Below the pieces are notes generated by a model, which did no database searches, was not told the origin of the DNA, and saw only the letters and a program-made list of their open reading frames with translations. From positions 1-5,212 of the forward strand of contig SLRI01000343.1 of assembly GCA_007131045.1 (NCBI GenBank): 5,212 bases of DNA, written 5' to 3'. The position numbers were made by a program, and so were the translations under genes. The stretch comes from Rhodospirillales bacterium. Its GTDB lineage: Bacteria > Pseudomonadota > Alphaproteobacteria > Geminicoccales > Geminicoccaceae. This document shows positions 1 to 5,212 of the stretch, piece by piece; position 1 is the first letter of the stretch; each line of letters opens with the position of its first letter.

Positions 1-77
1 AGGTCGAAGGACGGGTAGGCCGGGCTGCCGTCTTTCAGCCTGAAATCGCCGCTCAGGGCTACCTCGAAGGTCGTCAC
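1..77 (-). CDS. Start of a further operon gene, cut by the left window edge; possibly a D-2-hydroxyacid dehydrogenase
   Basis: Only the first 25 complete codons are visible. The reading frame opens with GTG at 77-75 and reads M-T-T-F-E-V-A-L-S-G-D-F, followed by a segment with DGSPAYPSFD, and is still open at base 1. The start is supported by a good ribosome binding site (GGGAGAG at 90-84) six bases upstream, overlapping the stop codon of the preceding aldolase gene, with a 12-base intergenic gap. The short beta strand followed by SGDF and a DG-P-YP-FD segment resembles, from memory, the N-terminus of some C-terminal-binding-protein-like 2-hydroxyacid dehydrogenases. That would suit a pathway releasing glycolate, glyoxylate or hydroxypyruvate. 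The family assignment is weak because no NAD-binding or catalytic motif is inside the window. That a gene starts here is much more secure than what it encodes. Confidence 0.55.
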   Translation of the reverse strand, partial: MTTFEVALSGDFRLKDGSPAYPSFD

Positions 78-83
78 GTCCAG

Positions 84-90
84 CTCTCCC
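84..90 (-). promoter_or_regulatory. Ribosome binding site of the partial gene at 1-77
   Basis: The minus strand reads GGGAGAG, six bases before the GTG at 77-75, and overlaps the TAG stop of the aldolase gene (92-90). It supports the GTG as a true start and suggests that translation is handed on from the aldolase gene. Confidence 0.55.
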
Positions 91-926
91 TATTTCTTTT
101 TCGACTTCTTGGCGGACTTGCCCGAAGCTTTCTTTTTGCTCGCTTTCTCGTCGGCCGCAACGCCCGATCTGATGCCGTCGATGCCCTGGCGGATGGCCGT
201 CTGCAGGAGCCAAACGTCGCCGTGATAGCAGATCAGGTCCCAGCCTTCGGCCGCCAGCGCCACGCCGCCGTCGACGTCGGCCACGAGCCGGCCGAGGTTC
301 TTCTTCTCGCGCTTGCCGGCGGCGACCACCTTGCCGAGGGCCGCCGTATAGTCCGGGTGGTCGAATTGGGCCGGGATGCCCATGCTGCAGGTGAGGTCGA
401 AATGGCCGACCCAGAGCACGTCGACACCCTCGACCTTGGCGATCTCGTCGACATTGGCGATGCCGTCCACAGTCTCGATCAGGCAGACGAGGCGGGTCCG
501 CTCATTGGCGTTGGCTAGTGCGTCCGTCACCGGGCCCATCTTGTAGCGGTCGTTGGCCAGTGCCAGGGCGACGCCGCGCTTGCCCTCGGGCGTGTACTTC
601 ATCTTCTCGACGATCGCCCGGGCCTGTTCGGCCGAGCCCACCATCGGGATGACGATGCCATCGGCGCCGCAGTCGAGGGCCCGGGCGATGTGGTCGTAGC
701 TGTCGGAGGGCACCCGGACCATCGACGGCAATCCTGCAGCCTCGAAATAGCGCAGTGTCCGGGCCAGTGTCTCGAACGAGTTGCCGCTGTGCTCCATGTC
801 GAAGAAGGCAAACTCGCAGCCCGCCTCCTTCAGGATGTAGCCGATGCCGGGGGTGGTGAACTCACCGACATAATGGCCGAGCTTGAGGCCCTTCCGATCG
901 AGGACGTCGCCGAGCCGAGCACTCAC
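90..926 (-). CDS. HpcH/HpaI-family class II (metal-dependent) aldolase with lysine-rich C-terminal tail
   Basis: This is a 278-residue cytoplasmic aldolase of the HpcH/HpaI/citrate-lyase-beta family. Characterised members cleave 2-keto-3-deoxy sugar acids or 4-hydroxy-2-oxo acids to pyruvate and an aldehyde. The signature residues fall almost exactly at the E. coli HpaI positions: FFDMEHS with H46 (HpaI H45, base), VRVP with R71 (R70, pyruvate carboxylate), CGADGIVIPMV at 86-96, CLIET with metal ligand E151 (E149), and GHFDLT with metal ligand D177 (D175). The start is GTG at 926-924, overlapping the upstream TGA by four bases, with AAGGGAG seven bases upstream; the frame stays open far beyond it, but that extension is out-of-frame shadow of the preceding gene. 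About ten of the last 18 residues are lysine, mixed with Ser, Ala and Gly, which is unusual for this family. Its substrate is unknown: no step of the known apionate route needs a pyruvate-type aldolase. Family is confident, substrate is not. Confidence 0.92.
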   Translation of the reverse strand: MSARLGDVLDRKGLKLGHYVGEFTTPGIGYILKEAGCEFAFFDMEHSGNSFETLARTLRYFEAAGLPSMVRVPSDSYDHIARALDCGADGIVIPMVGSAEQARAIVEKMKYTPEGKRGVALALANDRYKMGPVTDALANANERTRLVCLIETVDGIANVDEIAKVEGVDVLWVGHFDLTCSMGIPAQFDHPDYTAALGKVVAAGKREKKNLGRLVADVDGGVALAAEGWDLICYHGDVWLLQTAIRQGIDGIRSGVAADEKASKKKASGKSAKKSKKK

Positions 927-1774
927 TTGCCGGCTCCCTTGGGTGGGTTGCAGATCTCCTGGACACTCTGCTTGATCTCGTCGGGCTCCAGAACCTTCAG
1001 CCAATCCTCCTTGAGGAGCTTGGGCTTGGCCTGGTTGATCGCGTAGATCGCACCATCGGAGAACTGGCCGGGGAAGTCCTCGAAGAGAATGCCCATCTCG
1101 ATGCCGAGGTGACCGAGCATGAAGTCCATGGCGGCTTCCTTGGGAACACCCTTCTCGATCGCCCGGTCGGTGGCCTCGCGCAACGCCGTAACCAGGGTGG
1201 CGCCGATGGTCTCGGAGAGGCCGGGTTCGAGGATGGCCAGGCCCTCGACCGTCACCCGGTGCGAACGGCTCACCGGCTGGTAGATGATCTTCGCGATGTC
1301 CTCGCAGAGGGCATAGTGTTCTTCCGGACCTTGCATCAGCGCGCAGACGATGGCTTGGCTCGCCGCGACGCCGCCGAAATAGTCCTTCTGCGCCTCGCGC
1401 GTCGGCTCGTAGCGGAAGATCGAGGGGTGGCAGGGGTGGGTGACGAAGTAGGTGATGTCGGCGCGCGCCGGGAGTTCGCCAGCATAGGGGGCTGCGGCAT
1501 CGAGCATGATCACCGCACAGCCGGGCTTCAACTGGTCTACGAAGGTATGGGCGATCTTGCCGATCAGCGCGTCGGGAACGGCCATGAGCACGACGTCGGC
1601 GTCGGCCAAAGCGGTTGCCTGATCGACGCAATCGGCGCCGATCACGTCCTTCAGCCGCTTTCTGCCGACATCGCTCACCTCGACATGGGCGACATCATAA
1701 GCTGAGCCCTGGAGGTTGGTCGCGAGCCTGACACCCATTTTGCCGCCCGCACCCAAGAGCGCGATCTTCGTCAT
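923..1774 (-). CDS. apnO: 6-phosphogluconate-dehydrogenase-like NAD-binding protein, probable D-apionate oxidoisomerase
   Basis: This 283-residue cytoplasmic protein has an N-terminal Rossmann fold and a helical C-terminal domain of the putative phosphogluconate dehydrogenase type. It shows the nucleotide loop GAGGKMG at 8-14, the LMAVPD strand end at 63-68, the THPCHPS histidine cluster at 112-118, and a helical segment containing GHLGIEMGILFEDFPGQ from about 221. A glycine-rich GAGGKMG at the extreme N-terminus is typical of NAD(P) binding. Members of this subgroup include D-apionate oxidoisomerase (ApnO), which oxidises D-apionate with NAD+ and migrates a hydroxymethyl group to give 3-oxo-isoapionate. 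The specific call rests on this fold lying next to a DUF1537 kinase and an RLP. The ATG at 1774-1772 is preceded by AAGGAG eight bases away, five bases after the kinase stop. The stop overlaps the aldolase start (GTGA). The alternative is a related beta-hydroxyacid dehydrogenase acting on another branched or four-carbon sugar acid. Fold is certain, exact reaction probable. Confidence 0.85.
   Translation of the reverse strand: MTKIALLGAGGKMGVRLATNLQGSAYDVAHVEVSDVGRKRLKDVIGADCVDQATALADADVVLMAVPDALIGKIAHTFVDQLKPGCAVIMLDAAAPYAGELPARADITYFVTHPCHPSIFRYEPTREAQKDYFGGVAASQAIVCALMQGPEEHYALCEDIAKIIYQPVSRSHRVTVEGLAILEPGLSETIGATLVTALREATDRAIEKGVPKEAAMDFMLGHLGIEMGILFEDFPGQFSDGAIYAINQAKPKLLKEDWLKVLEPDEIKQSVQEICNPPKGAGK
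934..940 (-). promoter_or_regulatory. Ribosome binding site deciding the aldolase GTG start
   Basis: The minus strand reads AAGGGAG, seven bases before the GTG at 926-924. It lies inside the last codons of the upstream gene. It fixes the aldolase start at a non-ATG codon although the frame is open for several hundred bases further upstream. Confidence 0.7.
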
Positions 1775-1779
1775 ACCTT

Positions 1780-3150
1780 TCACTCCTTGTCCTGGGGCCG
1801 ACCGCGCTCGATCAGCCCGAAAAAATCCAATGGTCCCATCTGGCCGCCCTTGAGCGCCACCTCGAGGCCGTCGATTCGGTCGTCCTTGCTCATCGCCCGG
1901 CTGATCGCGCAGGCCGGCGCGAGTTCCACCTTGGCCTCCAACGCGCTGACGCCGAGACCGCCCAGTGCATGGCCCGAGGTGTCGCCGCCGGCGATGCCGA
2001 CGCGCCGGATTTCGGTGGTGGTCACCAGCGCCTTCAAGATGGCGCCGAGCCCGTGGCCGATCCGGGCGTTGACCGTATCGGCTTCGACGCCAGCGGCCGC
2101 TACGGCCTCCGGCAGGGCCGTGACGGCCGGATCGTCCGGTCCGCGCGCGGTGAAGACGAGCGGACTCATGCCGGCGGCGACGGCTGTTCGGGCTTCGTCG
2201 ATCGCGGCATCGAGAGCGGCATGCCAGCGGGCCTCGACTACGGCTGCCGTGGCGTCGAGGCGGATGCCCGCGAAGCCGTTGGCCTCGGCCCAGTCGATCT
2301 GCCGGGCGGTGACCGGCGAGCAGGAGCCGGAGACGGCAGCGACCCTGGCCCTGCCCGCCGCCCGGCGTGGCGGTGGCGGGCCCAAGAGCCCGGCCTCGCG
2401 CCAATGCGCGATGAGCGCATACTCGACCCCTTGGCTGCCGATGCAGAAAAGCCTGTCACCACGGTTCTCCCAGATCAGTCGCCCGGCAGCCGCCAGACTG
2501 GCTTCGTCCAGAACGTCGAGGGCGACGATCTCGGCGCCGTCGGCGCGCGCCTCGAGCAGTGCCGCGTGACCGCGGCCACCGACGAGGGCCAGGTAGTCGA
2601 CGAGGCCGATCCTCCGGTCGGTCTGCTCGGCCAGATGCAGGCGGACGTCGGCTTCGCGCATCGGCGTCACCGGATGCCGCGACATCGTCGGGTGGCGGTC
2701 GAGCCGAAAGCCCTGACCGTCCACGGTGGCGAAGAGGTTGCCGAAGAGCTGATAGCGGTGGATGGCGGGGGCGGCCACCAGCAGCGGGTGCCAAGCGCCG
2801 CCCAGGCCGGGTGCCGCGAGATCGATCGCCCGCCCGATCGAGCCCACATGCGGAGCGGAATCGAAGGTCGAGCAGACCTTGTAGTGGGTGAGCGGCGCCT
2901 TCAGCCCGGCCAGGCCGGAGAACAGCCGGGGTAGCTCCCGGTCCATCCAGGCCGGGCTCTGGCTCCGGGCGATGCCGGCGATGCCGATCGCCCGGCAGTG
3001 ATGAAAGCGGGCGAGCTCGTCCGGGGTCGGCACGTCGGTGAACAGCACAGTCTGGAGCCCGGCGAAGGCCAGGACCTCCATGACCGCCGAGGAGCCGGTG
3101 AAGTCGTCGCCGTAGAAGGCGAGCAGGCGACCGTCCGGCAGGGCGTTCAT
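1780..3150 (-). CDS. oiaK: DUF1537 four-carbon acid sugar kinase, probable 3-oxo-isoapionate kinase
   Basis: This 456-residue cytoplasmic kinase belongs to the DUF1537 family, whose members phosphorylate four-carbon and branched sugar acids with ATP. The N-terminal sugar-acid-binding domain shows LLAFYGDDFTGS at 9-20 (the family's DD-TG motif) and YKVCSTFDS at 90-98. The C-terminal nucleotide-binding domain shows AAVSGSCSPVTARQ at 271-284, GIAGGDTSG at 385-393 (glycine-rich ATP loop) and GGQMGP at 435-440. The segment at 90-98 departs from the KIDSTLRG form usual in threonate and erythronate kinases, consistent with a different substrate. Between an RLP and an ApnO-like protein, the likely reaction is 3-oxo-isoapionate plus ATP to 3-oxo-isoapionate 4-phosphate. 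The ATG at 3150-3148 overlaps the RLP stop (ATGA) and has only a weak GGA upstream, so translation probably depends on coupling. Length is normal for the family. Family is certain; the substrate is inferred from neighbours. Confidence 0.88.
   Translation of the reverse strand: MNALPDGRLLAFYGDDFTGSSAVMEVLAFAGLQTVLFTDVPTPDELARFHHCRAIGIAGIARSQSPAWMDRELPRLFSGLAGLKAPLTHYKVCSTFDSAPHVGSIGRAIDLAAPGLGGAWHPLLVAAPAIHRYQLFGNLFATVDGQGFRLDRHPTMSRHPVTPMREADVRLHLAEQTDRRIGLVDYLALVGGRGHAALLEARADGAEIVALDVLDEASLAAAGRLIWENRGDRLFCIGSQGVEYALIAHWREAGLLGPPPPRRAAGRARVAAVSGSCSPVTARQIDWAEANGFAGIRLDATAAVVEARWHAALDAAIDEARTAVAAGMSPLVFTARGPDDPAVTALPEAVAAAGVEADTVNARIGHGLGAILKALVTTTEIRRVGIAGGDTSGHALGGLGVSALEAKVELAPACAISRAMSKDDRIDGLEVALKGGQMGPLDFFGLIERGRPQDKE
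1783..1788 (-). promoter_or_regulatory. Strong ribosome binding site of the oxidoisomerase gene
   Basis: A full AAGGAG on the minus strand stands eight bases before the ATG at 1774-1772, inside the final codons of the kinase gene. It is the best Shine-Dalgarno match in the window and confirms that start. The long open frame upstream of it is shadow. Confidence 0.75.
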
Positions 3151-4394
3151 GGTCCGTAGACGGCGAGCGCCGCCCGAAGCTCGGCGAAGCGCTCGGCGAA
3201 GTCCTCGAGTGTGGCACCGGCGGCGGCCGCCTCCCAGGCCTGCCGCAGGCTCTTGACGCCCGCCTCGATCCCGTCCGGGTGGCCCATGATCCCGCCACCG
3301 GCGGCGAAGATGAGGTCGGTGGTGCCGATCGCCTCGAAGGTGTCGACGGCCTGGGCCGCCGACTGGCCCGAGCTGAAGACCGGCATGGCCACGCAGGGCT
3401 TCGAGTCCCACATCGGCGCCAGCAAGCTTCTCGCGGATTCGATGACGCTGTCATCGGGCTCGGCGAACTTGTTGCGCAGCCCGTTGACGTGCATGTGGTC
3501 GGCCCCTGCCAGCCGCCAGAGCTTCGACCAGGCGGGATAGGACCAGCCGAGCAGTGGATGGCGCGAGAGGTAGCCCCAGCCGTTGCGGTGCGCGTGGATC
3601 GGCAGTTCGGCCATGCGCCGAAGCTCGATCATGCCGACGAGGCCGACCGAGTTCAGGCTCGCCATGACACAGGTGCCGCCGAGGTCGTGCACCAGATCGT
3701 GGCGGCGACGCATCTGGTCCAGATCGCCCGTGAGGTTGAACGCATACATGACCTTGCGACCGAGCCGATCGGCGTGCCGGTCGACGACGGCCATGACCGC
3801 CCGCACGCGTTCCTCGAAGGGGCAATGCGGGCCATCGGCCTGAAGCTCGTCGTCCTTGATGAAATCGATGCCACCGTGGCAGAGCGCGTCGACCAGCTCG
3901 GCGGTGGCTTTAGCTGTCAAACCCACCGACGGCTTGATGATCGTGCCGATCAGCGGCCCCTTGTCGACACCGGTCAGTCGCCGCGTTCCCTCGATGCCGA
4001 AGGCCGGACCCGGATAGGCCGCGGCGAACGATTCCGGCAGGGTGAGGTCGAGGATCCGCAGCCCCGAGAACTGCTTCAGCTCGAAGAGATTCCCGGTGAC
4101 GGTGGCGACGAGGTTGGGCAATGACGGGCCCAGGTTCTCGATCGGCCAGGAAAGCTCGATCAGCGCACGGCGATAGACCGGCCCGACCGCAGCGCCGGGG
4201 AGGCTGGGTTCGGCTACCTCCTCCGTGACCTCCAGGCTCTCGATCCGCGCACCGAAGCGCTGCTTGAGCTCGGGCGTCTCGCCGGGCAGGGCGATGAAGG
4301 TGCCCGACGACTGCTCGCCCGCCATCACCTCGACCGCCCGGCGCGGGTCGTCAGCCGTCTCGATCAGATAGCGGGCGCGAATGCGATCAGTCAT
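3147..4394 (-). CDS. RuBisCO-like protein, probable 3-oxo-isoapionate-4-phosphate decarboxylase (OiaX) or transcarboxylase/hydrolase (OiaT)
   Basis: This 415-residue protein has the RuBisCO large-subunit fold: an N-terminal domain to about 140, then the TIM barrel. Motifs line up with spinach RuBisCO at constant spacing: E27 and T32 (E60, T65), N102 in GNLFE (N123), GTIIKP with K154 (K175), FIKDDE with K180, D182 and E183 (K201 carbamate, D203, E204), HAHRNG with H269 and R270 (H294, R295), DHMHVNG with H302 (H327), loop-6 K309 (K334), PVFSSG with S341 (S379), and AAGGGIMGHP at 364-373 (phosphate-binding glycines). Changes are K177 to S156, G380 to S342 and probably T173 to I152. An Mg-carbamate site therefore seems intact, but true carboxylation of RuBP is not expected. 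Apionate-pathway RLPs act on 3-oxo-isoapionate 4-phosphate, giving either a tetrulose phosphate plus CO2 (OiaX) or 3-phosphoglycerate plus glycolate (OiaT); I cannot tell which applies. It lies between dehydrogenase and kinase genes with ATGA overlaps at both ends. A start-adjacent hairpin lies at 4395-4423. Confidence 0.93.
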   Translation of the reverse strand: MTDRIRARYLIETADDPRRAVEVMAGEQSSGTFIALPGETPELKQRFGARIESLEVTEEVAEPSLPGAAVGPVYRRALIELSWPIENLGPSLPNLVATVTGNLFELKQFSGLRILDLTLPESFAAAYPGPAFGIEGTRRLTGVDKGPLIGTIIKPSVGLTAKATAELVDALCHGGIDFIKDDELQADGPHCPFEERVRAVMAVVDRHADRLGRKVMYAFNLTGDLDQMRRRHDLVHDLGGTCVMASLNSVGLVGMIELRRMAELPIHAHRNGWGYLSRHPLLGWSYPAWSKLWRLAGADHMHVNGLRNKFAEPDDSVIESARSLLAPMWDSKPCVAMPVFSSGQSAAQAVDTFEAIGTTDLIFAAGGGIMGHPDGIEAGVKSLRQAWEAAAAGATLEDFAERFAELRAALAVYGP

Positions 4395-5212
4395 GCCTCG
4401 GGCACCACCGGTTGGCCCGAGGCGGCGGAGGCATATGCCGCCTCGACCAGGGCGAAGGTCTTCAGGTTATCGCGCCCGGAAGTCTGGAAAGGCTCGCCGG
4501 ACTTCAGGCAATCGATGAAGTGCGATTGAGTGTTGAGGACCGACTCCTGCACCAACGCCCATTGTGGATCGGCCCAGCCGGGCGCTTTGGGCGCGACCTC
4601 GCAGACCTCGACCTTCCCCTTGGCGTGTAGCTCGAGGCGGAAGTCATGCTTCAGGTGCAACGTGCCGGCACTGCCCTCGACCTCGATCAAGGTCTCGGGG
4701 AAAGGATCGGGGTCGATCTTGTTGGTGTAGGTGCAGGTGACCGCCGAGACCGCACCCGAGGTGTGGCCGAGCGACATGGTGGCCTGCGATTCGCCCTTCG
4801 CGCCCGGCATGGTGCGCTGGGTGCGGGCGTAGATGTCCTTCACGTCGCCCAGGAGGAAACGGGCGACGTCGAGAACATGGATGCCGAGATCGAGGATGAT
4901 GAAGCGCTCGACCAGGGCAAGGTAGGGCTGGCCCGCGACGACGTCGTAGCCGGTGCGCCAGGCGACGTGCGCGAAGAACGGCTCGCCGATTGCGACCATG
5001 GCCTGCTTCAGCTCGATCAACGGTGTCTGGAAGCGGAAATTCTCGTGCACCATGATGAGAATGCCGGCGGCCTCTGCGGTGTCCAGAATCCGCCTGACAC
5101 CGGCAATGTCGGGTGCGAAAGGCTTTTGGCAGATGACGTGCGCGCCGGCGGCGGCCGCCTTGGCGACAAGGGCTTCGTGGGTCTCCATGGTGGTGGCGAT
5201 GTCGACGAAATC
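4391..5212 (-). CDS. Gfo/Idh/MocA-family NAD(P)-dependent oxidoreductase, 5' end cut off; candidate D-apiose dehydrogenase
   Basis: The C-terminal 273 residues are visible. The frame is open to the right edge, where eight codons (D-F-V-D-I-A-T-T) precede the ATG at 5188-5186. These codons are the conserved end of the Rossmann core, so that ATG is internal, and roughly 70-90 N-terminal residues with the GxGxxG loop are missing. Visible family marks, counted from the right edge, are ICQKPFAP with lysine 30 (the family's EKP motif, here QKP), HENFRFQ at 57-62, and LDLGIHVLDV at 107-116 with the paired Asp/His of the active site. The rest is the alpha/beta C-terminal domain. Members oxidise sugars, inositols or their derivatives in the cytoplasm. 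D-apiose dehydrogenase (ApsD, apiose to apionolactone) belongs to this family and would supply the first step for the genes that follow. The family is too broad to prove it, and an inositol- or other sugar-specific enzyme is possible. The stop overlaps the RLP start (ATGA). Confidence 0.92.
   Translation of the reverse strand, partial: DFVDIATTMETHEALVAKAAAAGAHVICQKPFAPDIAGVRRILDTAEAAGILIMVHENFRFQTPLIELKQAMVAIGEPFFAHVAWRTGYDVVAGQPYLALVERFIILDLGIHVLDVARFLLGDVKDIYARTQRTMPGAKGESQATMSLGHTSGAVSAVTCTYTNKIDPDPFPETLIEVEGSAGTLHLKHDFRLELHAKGKVEVCEVAPKAPGWADPQWALVQESVLNTQSHFIDCLKSGEPFQTSGRDNLKTFALVEAAYASAASGQPVVPEA
4395..4423 (-). promoter_or_regulatory. Perfect 9-bp GC-rich hairpin abutting the RLP start codon
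   Basis: The nine bases at 4395-4403 (GCCTCGGGC) are the exact reverse complement of 4415-4423, separated by an 11-base loop. In the mRNA the stem covers the last codons of the dehydrogenase gene and ends on the base directly before the RLP ATG (4394-4392). The only Shine-Dalgarno-like bases of the RLP (GAGG) are inside the stem. It could hold RLP initiation closed until ribosomes finishing the dehydrogenase melt it. Its presence is seen directly; its role is inferred. Confidence 0.5.

Noticed and set aside
927..1631. Possible N-terminal extension of the aldolase into an upstream ATG, giving a 513-residue protein
   Set aside because: The extension is Arg/Pro/His-rich frame-shadow of the oxidoisomerase gene; the GTG at 926 has a good ribosome binding site and gives HpaI-like residue numbering.
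1109..1705. Plus-strand open frame (198 codons) opposite the oxidoisomerase gene
   Set aside because: It mirrors the codons of the real gene, shows no family motif, and no independent promoter or ribosome binding site is seen.
1969..2934. Long plus-strand open frame (321 codons) opposite the kinase gene
   Set aside because: It lies wholly antisense to a gene with clear DUF1537 motifs, its translation is low-complexity Gly/Arg/Asp/Ala without any domain, and high GC makes such stop-free antisense frames common.
3179..3201. Short tandem repeat of CTCGGCGAAG
   Set aside because: It encodes a repeated F-A-E-type stretch in the RLP C-terminal helix and is only two copies long; codon preference explains it.
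3218..3232. GGCGGCCGCC-type palindrome, also seen near 5150-5159, as a repeat or binding site
   Set aside because: Both copies encode alanine runs in GC-rich coding sequence and sit inside genes; nothing else is shared around them.
3151..3411. Possible N-terminal extension of the kinase upstream of the ATG at 3150
   Set aside because: The extra residues are a shadow of the RLP C-terminus, and the DUF1537 GDD-TG motif normally lies within the first 20 or so residues, as it does from the ATG at 3150.
3279..4124. Plus-strand open frame (281 codons) opposite the RLP gene
   Set aside because: It is antisense to the RuBisCO-fold gene, has no recognisable motif and no plausible ribosome binding context; it is explained by GC-rich codon use on the other strand.
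5186..5188. ATG at 5188-5186 as the true start of the dehydrogenase
   Set aside because: The in-frame codons upstream read D-F-V-D-I-A-T-T, the conserved Gfo/Idh/MocA Rossmann segment just before the T-x-x-H region, so the gene clearly begins beyond the window.

Overview
The window is GC-rich and densely packed, with every supportable gene on the minus strand. It looks like the middle of one sugar-acid catabolic operon from a high-GC proteobacterium. An alphaproteobacterium is my best guess from gene content and codon use, but no taxonomic marker is present. Transcription runs from the right edge to the left edge. No promoter, terminator, RNA gene, mobile element, CRISPR array or long repeat is visible, and both ends of the window cut through genes.

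In transcription order the genes are: (1) a Gfo/Idh/MocA-family NAD(P)-dependent sugar dehydrogenase (4391-5212, N-terminus off the right edge); (2) a RuBisCO-like protein (RLP, 3147-4394); (3) a DUF1537 four-carbon-acid-sugar kinase (1780-3150); (4) a 6-phosphogluconate-dehydrogenase-like protein of the D-apionate oxidoisomerase type (923-1774); (5) an HpcH/HpaI-family class II aldolase with a lysine-rich tail (90-926); (6) the first 25 complete codons of a further gene (1-77), perhaps a 2-hydroxyacid dehydrogenase. Junctions 1/2, 2/3 and 4/5 are 4-base stop/start overlaps (ATGA, ATGA, GTGA). The other two gaps are 5 and 12 bases. This argues for one polycistronic, translationally coupled unit.

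The set of oxidoisomerase-like protein, DUF1537 kinase and RLP matches the oxidative D-apiose/D-apionate route described for bacteria using the plant cell-wall sugar D-apiose. In that route apiose is oxidised (ApsD, a Gfo/Idh/MocA enzyme) and the lactone is opened (ApnL). D-apionate is then converted to 3-oxo-isoapionate (ApnO) and phosphorylated (OiaK). Finally an RLP cleaves the phosphorylated product, either as a decarboxylase (OiaX) or as a transcarboxylase/hydrolase giving 3-phosphoglycerate and glycolate (OiaT). The sequence does not let me choose between OiaX and OiaT. No lactonase or transporter lies in the window.

Points worth a second look are: the aldolase and the partial sixth gene, which have no assigned place in the known route; the RLP active site, which keeps almost all RuBisCO catalytic residues but replaces K177 and G380 by serine; the lysine-rich aldolase tail; and a perfect 9-bp hairpin abutting the RLP start codon.
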